Below, one piece after another: positions 1 through 8,692 of a stretch of 42,762 bases of DNA (its first letter is position 1; every line of letters starts with the position of its first letter). The position numbers and the translations under genes were made by a program. The DNA is from Theodoxus fluviatilis (lineage: Eukaryota > Mollusca > Gastropoda > Cycloneritida > Neritidae): positions 30,001 to 72,762 of the forward strand of contig JAWQFJ010009619.1 in NCBI GenBank assembly GCA_034096865.1, read 5' to 3'. A model generated the notes under the pieces. That model searched no databases. It saw only the letters and a list, made by a program, of their open reading frames with translations, and was not told where the DNA came from.

Positions 1-405
1 GGACCATGGCATGCTCAGTGATCAACTTGCAAATCTTGGTCTCTCATCGGAGCTTCAAGAGTTGCTTGGACCATGGCATGCTCAGTGATCAACTTGCAAA
101 TCTTAGTCTCTCATCGGAGCTTCAAGAGTTGCTTGGACCATGGCATGCTCAGTGATCAACTTGCAAATCTTGGTCTCTCATCGGAGCTTCAAGAGTTGCT
201 TGGACCATGGCATGCTCAGTGATCAACTTGCAAATCTTGGTCTCTCATCGGAGCTTCAAGAGTTGCTTGGACCATGGCATGCTCAGTGATCAACTTGCAA
301 ATCTTGGTCTCTCATCGGAGCTTCAAGAGTTGCTTGGACCATGGCATGCTCAGTGATCAACTTGCAAATCTTGGTCTCTCATCGGAGCTTCAAGAGTTGC
401 TTGGA
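1..405. repeat. 67-bp minisatellite, 6 copies
   Basis: Six head-to-tail copies of a 67-bp unit begin at 1, 68, 135, 202, 269 and 336, and the last is followed by GGA before unique sequence. The array may continue to the left of the window. Copies are almost identical. The one difference I saw is CTTAGTC in copy 2 where the others have CTTGGTC. Each unit holds several short palindromes close together (CCATGG, GCATGC, TGATCA). No coding role is apparent. Confidence 0.97.
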
Positions 406-454
406 GAAGAGAACACACAGAGTACCGGTGAAAGGTTCCACGACTGAAAACCTT

Positions 455-556
455 CCTGTGACCTGTAGCCTATGACCTGAGGCCTGTGGCCTGTGGCCTG
501 TGACCTGTGGCCTGTGACCTGTGGCCTGTGACCTGTGGCCTGTGACCTGTGGCCTG
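455..556. repeat. 14-bp (2x7) minisatellite
   Basis: A short array alternates TGACCTG and TGGCCTG, giving a 14-bp period built from two related 7-mers. Its left end is degenerate (TAGCCTATGACCTGAGG) and the right half is regular. It ends abruptly at CCCGAGGGGTC. Confidence 0.9.
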
Positions 557-614
557 CCCGAGGGGTCACATGTTGGACCGACCGATTATTTACTAAATAA
601 GTCAGTACGATAAT

Positions 615-908
615 AAAATAATGACTACGGTAGGGACTTTGCTAAGGACTGTAGTAAGGACTTTGCTAAGAACTGTGGAAAGGACAGTAATAGGAACTGT
701 GGTAAGGACTGCAGTAAAGACTGCAGTACGGACTGTTGAAAAGACTGAGGTAAAAACTGTTGTGAGGACTGTAGTAAGTAATGTGATAGGGATTGTAGTA
801 AGGACTGTGTTGTGGACTGTAGTGGGACAGTGGTAAGAACTGTGGTAAGGACTGTAGTGGGACAGTGGTAAGGACTGTGGTAAGGACTGTGGTAAGGACT
901 GTGATAGG
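615..908. repeat. Degenerate ~12-bp minisatellite
   Basis: About two dozen units resemble AAGGACTGTGGT, with many substitutions and some units of other lengths. The right end (about 840-905) is the most uniform and the left the most diverged. This suggests the younger copies lie on the right. Short open frames on both strands follow from the period and are not genes. Confidence 0.88.
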
Positions 909-1168
909 AGCAAATAGAAAATGGCGGGAACAAATTCATCAAACTGGTAATCTTCGTTGCAGGCAATTCAGGTTGGAAAAACGAGGGCAGTTGGTACGGC
1001 CAGCAAATTTTTTAAATATTATTTTAACAACGAATATTTTCAATTTTAGAATTTACCGATGTAAAAGCGAAGCAAAGAAGGCCATTAGAAATGTCACTGG
1101 CAGAGTCGCATAAATAAGTATTTTACTAAGTTGCGATAAAAAGGGTCGTCATGTTGGAGCAAGTAGCT
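909..1168. other. AT-rich spacer without recognised feature
   Basis: Apparently single-copy, AT-rich DNA between two arrays, with an especially AT-rich core at about 1005-1050. A TTTTCAATTTTAG stretch near 1035-1048 resembles a splice acceptor, but I see no exon that it would serve. Confidence 0.5.
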
Positions 1169-2392
1169 GGCGTCACTCCATGCTGGAATACGGTGTGTTC
1201 CTGCCTTCACGCAGGTCTGGGGGCGTCACTCCATGCTGGAATACGGAGTGTTCCTGCCTTCACGCAGGTCTGGGGGCGTCACTCCATGCTGGAATTCGGT
1301 GTGTTCCTGCCTTCACGCAGGTCTGGGGGCGTCACTCCATGCTGGAATACGGTGTGTTCCTGCCTTCACGCAGGTCTGGGGGCGTCACTCCATGCTGGAA
1401 TACGGTGTGTTCCTTCCTTCACGCAGGTCTGGGGGCGTCACTCCATGCTGGAATTCGGTGTGTTCCTGCCTTCACGCAGGTCTGGGGGCGTCACTCCATG
1501 CTGGAATACGGAGTGTTCCTGCCTTCACGCAGGTCTGGGGGCGTCACTCCATGCTGGAATACGGTGTGTTCCTTCCTTCACGCAGGTCTGGGGGCGTCAC
1601 TCCATGCTGGAATTCGGTGTGTTCCTGCCTTCACGCAGGTCTGGGGGCGTCACTCCATGCTGGAATACGGAGTGTTCCTGCCTTCACGCAGGTCTGGGGG
1701 CGTCACTCCATGCTGGAATTCGGAGTGTTCCTGCCTTCACGCAGGTCTGGGGGCGTCACTCCATGCTGGAATTCGGAGTGTTCCTGCCTTCACGCAGGTC
1801 TGGGGGCGTCACTCCATGCTGGAATACGGAGTGTTCCTGCCTTCACGCAGGTCTGGGGGCGTCACTCCATGCTGGAATACGGAGTGTTCCTGCCTTCACG
1901 CAGGTCTGGGGGCGTCACTCCATGCTGGAATTCGGTGTGTTCCTGCCTTCACGCAGGTCTGGGGGCGTCACTCCATGCTGGAATACGGAGTGTTCCTGCC
2001 TTCACGCAGGTCTGGGGGCGTCACTCCATGCTGGAATACGGTGTGTTCCTTCCTTCACGCAGGTCTGGGGGCGTCACTCCATGCTGGAATACGGTGTGTT
2101 CCTTCCTTCACGCAGGTCTGGGGGCGTCACTCCATGCTGGAATACGGTGTGTTCCTTCCTTCACGCAGGTCTGGGGGCGTCACTCCATGCTGGAATACGG
2201 TGTGTTCCTTCCTTCACGCAGGTCTGGGGGCGTCACTCCATGCTGGAATACGGTGTGTTCCTGCCTTCACGCAGGTCTGGGGGCGTCACTCCATGCTGGA
2301 ATTCGGTGTGTTCCTGCCTTCACGCAGGTCTGGGGGCGTCACTCCATGCTGGAATACGGAGTGTTCCTGCCTTCACGCAGGTCTGGGGGCGT
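1169..2392. repeat. 53-bp minisatellite, 23 copies
   Basis: Exactly 23 units of 53 bp start at 1169, followed by a partial GGCGT. All units have the same length, and variation is almost confined to three sites: TAC/TTC, GGT/GGA and CCTGCC/CCTTCC. Each unit carries a possible hairpin, CCTGC-CTTCAC-GCAGG, which the CCTTCC variant breaks. Since 53 leaves remainder 2 on division by 3 and no frame contains a stop, all three plus-strand frames stay open for over 400 codons. Those frames differ only by phase and are not evidence of a gene. Confidence 0.97.
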
Positions 2393-2407
2393 GGCCAAGC
2401 CTTTATT

Positions 2408-3296
2408 CATCATGCCAAGCGATGACGACATGCCAAGCTATGACGCAATTCGCCAGGCCTTGAGACAAGTCTCCGTGTGAATACCCACCATGCCGAGCAA
2501 TGACTCGACACGTCAAATAATGACGCGAATTTCCAAATGATGACCCAACTTGCCAAGCGATGACGACGTGCCAAGCGATGACGACATGCCAAGCGATGAC
2601 GACATGCCAAGCGATGACGACATGCCAAGCGGTGACGACATGCCAAGCGATGACGACATGCCAAGCGGTGACGACATGCCAAGCGATGACGACATGCCAA
2701 GCGATGACGACATGCCAAGCGATGACGACATGCCAAGCGATGACGACATGCCAAGCGATGACGACGTGCCAAGCGATGACGACGTGCCAAGCGATGACGA
2801 CATGCCAAGCGATGACGACATGCCAAGCGATGACGACGTGCCAAGCGATGACGCAAAATGCATAGCGATGACGACATGCCAAGCGATGACGACATGCCAA
2901 GCGATGACGACATGCCAAGCGGTGACGACATGCATAGCGATGACGACATGCCAAGCGATGACGACATGCCAAGCGATGACGACGTGCCAAGCGATGACGC
3001 AAAATGCATAGCGATGACGACATGCCAAGCGATGACGACATGCCAAGCGATGACGACGTGCCAAGCGATGACGACATGCCAAGCGGTGACGACATGCATA
3101 GCGATGACGACATGCCAAGCGATGACGACATGCCAAGCGATGACGACGTGCCAAGCGATGACGCAAAATGCATAGCGATGACGACGTGCCAAGCGATGAC
3201 GACGTGCCAAGCGATGACGACGTGCCAAGCGATGACGCAAAATGCATAGCGATGACGACATGCCAAGCGATGACGCAACATGCATAGCGATGACGA
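2408..3296. repeat. 18-bp minisatellite with higher-order units
   Basis: About 49 units of ATGCCAAGCGATGACGAC run from diverged edge copies (2408-2545) into a regular core. A 20-bp variant unit containing GCAAAATGCATAGC recurs at 2853, 2999, 3163 and 3237. It defines higher-order blocks of n x 18 + 2 bp (146, 164 and 74 bp). Because 18 is a multiple of 3, frames persist. One plus frame reads MPSDDD hexapeptides and another MTTCQA, while the minus strand reads arginine/histidine-rich repeats. The same DNA is open on both strands and there is no codon bias or conserved flank, so I treat the frames as incidental. Confidence 0.95.
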
Positions 3297-3839
3297 GTGG
3301 AATAGTCGGACACTGCATCACCAGGCCACTGGGTTGGGTAAGCCACGACTGCTTGCTCAAGGGAAAAGGAAAACATCGCGCAGTCTGCTGTCAGCACGGT
3401 TCTGTTTTGGTGACGGATGAAACAAGCATAGTTTCAGCTCCACAAGGTTTGTGAATAAAACAATCGGTTCAGTTTACACGTAGGAAGCACAATATATATA
3501 GTCTGCAGGATATTTCCAATTTCAAAATAATTTCCGTGGTGCGTTAAGGAAACGAATAGTATCAGTATGAATGGCAACGTTTTTATAACCTCGAGTGGGA
3601 CCAAATCAGCAGTTATTTCATGCTATGAGTTTTTTTGCGATAGCGTACTCTGCCTAATAATGGGGGGGGGATTTTGATCATACTGCTGACCCAGTTTTTG
3701 AGCTACCAGGTCATAGCAAGTGTGCTTCGTATTCTCCCCAAGGGCCGGGTGCCAGTCTGTGAGTGATGGCTTGTTGTGCTGACACCTTCCTCCGTGTGGC
3801 CCTACTGGCAACGGCTGCTGATGGATGCCGAGGGCCATC
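3297..3839. other. Low-copy spacer
   Basis: Apparently unique sequence, with a short alternating TA tract near 3492-3500 and a run of ten G at about 3662-3671. I recognise no exon, RNA gene or mobile element. Confidence 0.5.
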
Positions 3840-4838
3840 CGTCACTCTTCTCCCTTTTCTCTCTCTCCTTTTATCTCCCCCTTTTCCCTCCCTCTTTTTC
3901 TCTCTCGATCCTTTTCTCTCCCTCCCTCTCTCTTCTTCATTTTTTTCTCCCTCGTTTTCCCTCCTCTCTCCCTCCTTTTCTCTCCCTCGTACCCTTTCTA
4001 TCCTTTTATCTCACTTCTTCCTTCCGTCACCTTCTCTTTCCCTCCTTCTCTCTTCCTCCTTCTCTCTCCCTCCTTTTTCCCTCCTTCTCTCTTCCTCCTT
4101 CTCTCTCTCCTTTTATCTCCCCCTTTTCTCTCCCTCCTTTTCTCTCTCGCTCCTTTTCTCTCCCTCCCTCTCTCTTCTTCATTTTTTCTCCCTCGTTTTC
4201 CCTCCTTCTCTCTCCCTCCTTTTCTCTCTCTCGTACCCTTTCTATCCTTTTATCTCACTTCTTCCTTCCGTCACCTTCTCTTTCCCTCCTTCTCTCTTCC
4301 TCCTTCTCTCTCCCTCCCTTTTCCCTCCTTCTCTCTTCATCGTTTTCTCTCCCTCCGTCCCTCTTTCTCTCCTTTTTTCTCCCTCCTTCCTTTTGTCTTC
4401 TTTTCTCTCCCTCTCTCCCTCGTTCCCTTTCTCTCCTTTCCTCTCCTTCCGTCCCTCTATCTACTTTTCTTTTCCCTTTTCCTTCTCCCTCCTCTCTTCT
4501 GTCTCCTTTTCTGTCCCTCTTTATTTCTCTCCTTTCCTCACCCTCTTTTTCTTTCCCTCCATTTCTCTCCCTCCCTTTATTTTCCCCCTTAGTCTATCTT
4601 TTTTTCTCTCCCTTCTTTTCTCAACCCTCCCTCCTTCTCGCTCCTTTTCTCTCCCTCCTTCTCCCCCTCCTGTTCTCTCCCTCCATATCTCTATAATTTC
4701 TCCCTCCTTCTCGCTCATTTTTTCTCCCTCTTTTTACCCCTCCTGTTCTTTCCCTCCATATCTTTATCATTTTCCCCTCCGTCTCGCTCATTTTCTCTCC
4801 CTCCTTCTCCCCTTCCTGTTCTCTCCCTCCATATATCT
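3840..4838. repeat. 1-kb polypyrimidine tract (plus strand C/T)
   Basis: Almost pure C/T on the plus strand, made of shuffled CTCC, CTTT and TCTC words. It contains a longer duplication of about 244 bp: the block beginning CGTACCCTTTCTATCC occurs at 3988 and again at 4232. Long polypurine-polypyrimidine tracts of this kind can form intramolecular triplex (H-DNA). The Ser/Leu/Pro/Phe-rich frames across it are compositional artefacts. Confidence 0.95.
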
Positions 4839-4861
4839 GTCACAGTAGAAATGGCAGGTTA

Positions 4862-5060
4862 TTAGGATTTGCAATCCTACTAGGAAGAATGGAAATCTCC
4901 ATTCCTACTAGTAAGAATGGCAATTGCCATTCCTACTGGCGTTTTATCAGTAGAAATTGAAATTGCCATTTGTACTAGTAGGAATGGAAACTTTCCATTC
5001 TTACTAACCCAGTTGAAACAACAATTCAGTAGAAATTGAAATTCTCCATTCTGTCTCGTG
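4862..5060. repeat. Cluster of tandem near-palindromes
   Basis: Related inverted repeats follow one another: GGATT/AATCC at 4865-4877, then 4881-4909, 4910-4937 and 4976-5006. The last three share the half-site AGTARGAATGG facing CCATTCYTACT and differ in their centres (AAATCT, CAATTG, AAACTTT). A diverged half-unit (AGTAGAAATTGAAATT) is interspersed near 4848, 4950 and 5030. They could be remnants of a fold-back or MITE element. Confidence 0.75.
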
Positions 5061-5404
5061 CTAACTCGAATTAACAGTTATGAGGTAACATTAGGTGATC
5101 TGTGTCGTGTCATTATGAATTGTGTGCAATGAAATGTTTGTTATGGTTGATTTAGGAGAGAGAAAATGTTGACATATTTTTTAAAAAGTATACTCATTTG
5201 ACATATTTGATTGTCTTGCGGCTTTGTTCTTGTCTTTGATTTAAAGCAGTCATTCAGATATAAAACAACACGCGTTTTGTGTGTACACACAGCGTATCAA
5301 TCAGATGACACTCTCTTTATTAATAAAGCTAAATGTATCAGCATAACAAAGATGAACTCAAAATCAATAAACAAATAATAAGCAGTCCCATCTCATCACA
5401 ACAT
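5061..5404. other. AT-rich spacer
   Basis: Single-copy-looking AT-rich DNA with a small ACACAAAACGCG-like inverted motif near 5270 (ACACGCGTTTTGTGTGT). It lies downstream of the minus-strand integrase pseudogene, so it could hold that element's 3' end. I could not pick out a terminal repeat. Confidence 0.4.
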
Positions 5405-5510
5405 ACTTCCACGATCATCACAGACAGGCATACTTCCACATTCACTGGCATACTTCTACAATGACTGGCACACTTCCACAACCATCACAGACACTGGCAT
5501 ACTTCCACAA
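5405..5510. repeat. Short degenerate repeat, GGCATACTTCCACAAT type
   Basis: Four or five imperfect copies of a motif like CTGGCATACTTCCACAATCA, some joined by CATCACAGACA, lie immediately downstream of the stop codon of the minus-strand integrase pseudogene. Confidence 0.6.
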
Positions 5511-6361
5511 TCAGCTCTCTACATTTTTGCACTGTGTGCCCTTTGGGTGACACTTGGTACAACAGGAGAGTTTTGTGCCTTTGCATGGACATCTTTTCGT
5601 TTGACAAGCTCCCTTGCATTGGCAAACTGTCCTTGCCACAGCTTTGTTCTGCCATCTTGTTGATGCTCGGGATGCCTGAATTAAGGTCACTTCTGGGAGA
5701 TCATGTGGATCAACATCGTTCAGAGGTGCAATACAGGTCAAACAGATGGGCTGCCACTTCTGCAGCTGACTTTGTTTGACTGGCGTATGCCCAGCTAAAC
5801 TTGGAGAAGCAATCCCTGGCATGCATCACCCACTGGAAGTCGTTATCCGGCCTACTCCGGAAATCAATCAGATCTATCTGGACACGGAGCAGAAAGCACA
5901 AGTTAATCATAGGCTTTCCCGATGGCAACAGCTTCGGCACCTGGCGTTGTGCACAACTTGTACTCGTTTTCAAGAACACGTCGATTGCTCCATGCTTCAC
6001 ATCGGAGTAGTTCTCCTTGACCTCGGTCCATGTTTTATCCCGTCCCCCGTGGCCCACACGAGCATGGCATCTGGCTATGGTGCTGAACAGCTCATCTTTT
6101 GTCACCAATGGGCACTTTGTCTTGATGCAAAACACAATGTCCTTGGAACCTACGCGCTGCAGCTTGAACTGCTTCTGACAGCGGAATTTGAAGTATGCTC
6201 CATCGCTGCACTTGCTTCCTTTTCCCATGGAAAGGGCATTCTCAATCTTGTTGTATCTCTCCTGGCTAAACACGAAATTGTCTTTTTTCGCTGCTGCAAG
6301 ACTGCTGATATGGTCTTCCTAAAAGGCTGTAAAACTTCTGTCCCTGTCCTTCATCCTCCAT
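5511..6361 (-). pseudogene. Broken KRBA2-type (retroviral-like) integrase gene of a DNA transposon or a derived gene
   Basis: Read on the minus strand, an ATG at 6361 opens a short frame that breaks near 6319, where one extra base shifts the frame. The next frame runs from about 6315 to 5710. It shows an H2C2-like zinc finger (HARVGHGGRD; the first Cys of the CxxC pair appears replaced by Ser) and then the integrase-core segment VQIDLIDFRS with the first catalytic Asp. That layout matches vertebrate KRBA2 and invertebrate proteins annotated as KRAB-A domain-containing protein 2-like. The core stops at HLFDLY. The segment with the second Asp and the Glu is missing, and a different frame resumes at about 5735 with the usual C-terminal cysteine cluster (VCQCKGACQTKRCPCKG), ending at 5511. 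One frameshift plus a large internal deletion make this non-functional. From memory the family sits near the IS3EU/Ginger-type transposons; that assignment is uncertain. Confidence 0.75.
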
Positions 6362-6679
6362 GGTTGATGTGACTTTGTCCCTATCAAATTTCAGACTTAA
6401 GTGTTCTTGGTTCAATGTGTAGAGCTGTTTTTAATTTTTTAGGAGCAGTGTTCAAATAAGCAGCCAGTATTCACTGCAGTTATTATAAGAGTCAATCAGA
6501 TTTGTGTTCACCAAGTAGAAATAACTGCTATAATGCCATAAAAAGTGCTTGTTGTTGTTTTTTGTCTCATTAAAAGCCAGCCAGGTCTAAAATAATGGTT
6601 ATTAGAAAATTTAGCCATGCCTTGAAAATTAGTATGGATTAAGTTGAAACCATTAATTGGCATGTGAACACCAAATGCT
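6362..6679. other. Upstream flank of the integrase pseudogene
   Basis: AT-rich low-copy DNA immediately upstream (minus-strand sense) of the integrase ATG. The short open frames here resemble nothing I know. If the pseudogene had a promoter, this is its 5' region. Confidence 0.4.
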
Positions 6680-6830
6680 ATTGGTCCATGCAAGATCTGT
6701 ACTCGAGACTGCAAGTTCATTGGTCATGTGGGAAATCTGTTCTCTCTCGCCATTGGTCCACTTGGCAGACCTCGCTACACGCCATTGGTCCACAAGGAAG
6801 CCCTTACTGCTATTTGATTGGTTCAATTGG
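6680..6830 (-). promoter_or_regulatory. Row of six CCAAT boxes
   Basis: ATTGG (CCAAT on the minus strand) occurs at 6680, 6719, 6752, 6784, 6817 and 6826. Four are spaced 32-33 bp apart, about three helical turns, and several share the longer form CCATTGGTCCA. Closely phased CCAAT boxes bind NF-Y in many animal promoters. Their orientation matches the minus-strand integrase pseudogene, whose ATG is about 320-470 bp downstream. The row could instead be a decayed ~33-bp minisatellite, so regulatory function is an inference. Confidence 0.45.
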
Positions 6831-7209
6831 GAGAAAGACACTCAAGACTAAGGCAGCCTCCCCCCAACCCCCACCCCACCCCTCATGGGCCCTGCCCTAT
6901 TTGCTAGCTGCCATCCTTCAACATGAAAGCGTCAACCTCAACGGAAAACGGCCAAGGTCAAAGATTCTGGCTCCACAGCCTTGAACCCTCACCTCATACT
7001 CTGAAATGAACTCTACCCTCACACAAGTGAGAATTTGGTAAAAGGCTGGCTGACTAAACACTATTAGCGTGGTGTGTTTATATTTGGTTGGGAGAAGAAT
7101 CATTATCCACAATTAGTTATTACTAAAGTTGTTCTTAAAATCAAACCTCTCCACTTATCATCTTTGTGCTGTCTTGTTAACCCTTGATTGAACGGAAGGT
7201 GAGTGGATG
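6831..7209. other. Low-copy spacer
   Basis: Includes a C-rich stretch (CCCCCCAACCCCCACCCCACCCC, about 6859-6881) and AT-rich DNA after 7040. No gene recognised. Confidence 0.4.
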
Positions 7210-7312
7210 TTACAGGACGGTAATGAGTATCCCCACTCTAACATGAGACACCCTGAGCCCAGTCATGTAACAGTTGGGGGCTCGCCCGCGATTTCAAACC
7301 CATCATGTAACA
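7210..7312 (+). mobile_element. Possible LTR end plus tRNA-Pro-like primer binding site
   Basis: TGTTACA at 7210-7216 and TGTAACA at 7266-7272 form the inverted TG...CA ends typical of LTRs. Two bases later comes TGGGGGCTCGCCCGCGATTT at 7275-7294. Its first ten bases equal the complement of the 3' end of tRNA-Pro, and most of the next ten also agree. TGTAACA recurs at 7306-7312. The interval between the inverted ends is only 63 bp, too short for a full LTR, and the polypyrimidine tract cuts off everything downstream. It is best described as a possible retrotransposon remnant; a tRNA fragment is the alternative. Confidence 0.35.
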
Positions 7313-8692
7313 CCTCTCTCTCCCTTTCTCTCCCTCTTTTCTTCTCTTTGCTTTTCTGTCCCTCCTTCCCTTTCCTTCATTTTCTCTCTCCTTCCCTGTC
7401 CCCCTTTCTCTCTCTCCTTTCCCTCATGTTCTCTCTCTCCTTCCCTGTCCCTCCTTTCTCTCTCTCCTTTCCCCCATTCTTTTCTCTCTCTCCTTTCGTC
7501 TCCTTCCTTTTTCTCTCTCTCCCTCCTTATCTCTCCCTACTTTTCTCCCTACCGTGTTTTCCGTTTATCTTTCCCTCCTTCCCATTCCTTTTCTCCTCAT
7601 TGTTTCCTCTCCCTCCTTTTTATCTATCCTTTTCGCTTCCCCATTTTCTGTCTATCCTTTCTTCTCCCCTATTTTATCTCCCTCCTCTCTCCCTCCTCTC
7701 TCACTCCTCTCTCACTCCTCTCTCACTCCTCTCTCCCTCCTCTCTCCCTCCTTCCCTCTCCCTCCTCTCTCCTTCCTCTCTCCCTCCTTCCCTCCTCTCT
7801 CTTTCCTTCCCTCCTCTCTCTTTCCTTCCCTCCTCTCTCCCTCCTCTCTCCCTCTTTCCCTCCTCTCTCCCTCTTTCCCTCCTCTCTCCCTCCTTCCCTC
7901 CCCTTCCCTCCTCTCTCCCTCCTCTCTCCCTCCTCTCTCCCTTCTCTCTCCCTCCTCTCTCCCTTCTCTCTCCTTCCTTCCCTTCTCTCTCCCTCCTCTC
8001 CCTCCTCTCTCCCTCCTCTCTCCCTCCTCTCTCCCTCCTCTCTCCCTCCTCTCTCCCTCCTCTCTCCCTCCTCTCTCCCTTCTCTCTCCCTTCTCTCTCC
8101 CTCCTCTCTCTCCTCTCTCCCTCCTTCCTCCTCTCTCCCTCCTCTCTCCCTCCTTCCCTCCTCTTTCCCTCCTCTCTCCCTCCTCTCTCCTTCCTTCCCT
8201 CCTCTCTCCTTCCTTCCCTCCTCTCTCCCTCCTTCCCTCCTCTCTCCCTCCTTCCCTTCTCTCTCCCTCCTCTCTCCCTCCTTCTCTCCTCTCTCCCTCC
8301 TTCCCTCCTATCTCCCTCCTTCCCTCTCCTTCCTCTCTCCCTCCTTCCCTCCTCTCTCCCTCCTTCCCTCCTCTCTCCCTCCTCTTTCCCTCTCTCCCTC
8401 CTCTCTCCCTCTCTCCCTCCTTCCCTCCTTTCTCCCTCCTTTTCTCTCCCTCCTTCCCTCCCTCTCTCCCTCCTTCCCTCCTCTCTCCCTCCTCTCTCCC
8501 TCCGCTCTCCCTCCGCTCTCCCTCCTCTCTCCCTCCTTCCCTCCTCTCTCCCTCTTTCCCTCCTCTCTCCCTCCTTCCCTCCTCTCTCCCTCCTCACTCC
8601 CTCTCTCCCTCCTTCCCTCCTTTCTCCCTCCTTTTCTCTCCCTCCTTTCCTGTCCCTCCTCTCTCCCTCCTCTCTCCCTCCTTCCCTCTCCA
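7313..8692. repeat. 1.4-kb polypyrimidine tract (CTCTCCCTC family)
   Basis: Plus-strand C/T DNA composed mainly of CTCTCCCTC and CTTCCCTC words. The left 350 bp are more diverse and T-richer, and the rest is quite regular with a period of about 8-17 bp. It abuts the 28-bp array directly at CCATGAGGGC (8691-8700). The purine strand has no stop codons over long stretches, which fuses it into the artefactual long minus-strand frames. Confidence 0.95.

Noticed and set aside
1..2392. CRISPR-like arrays
   Set aside because: Repeats are directly adjacent with no unique spacers, and the context is eukaryotic.
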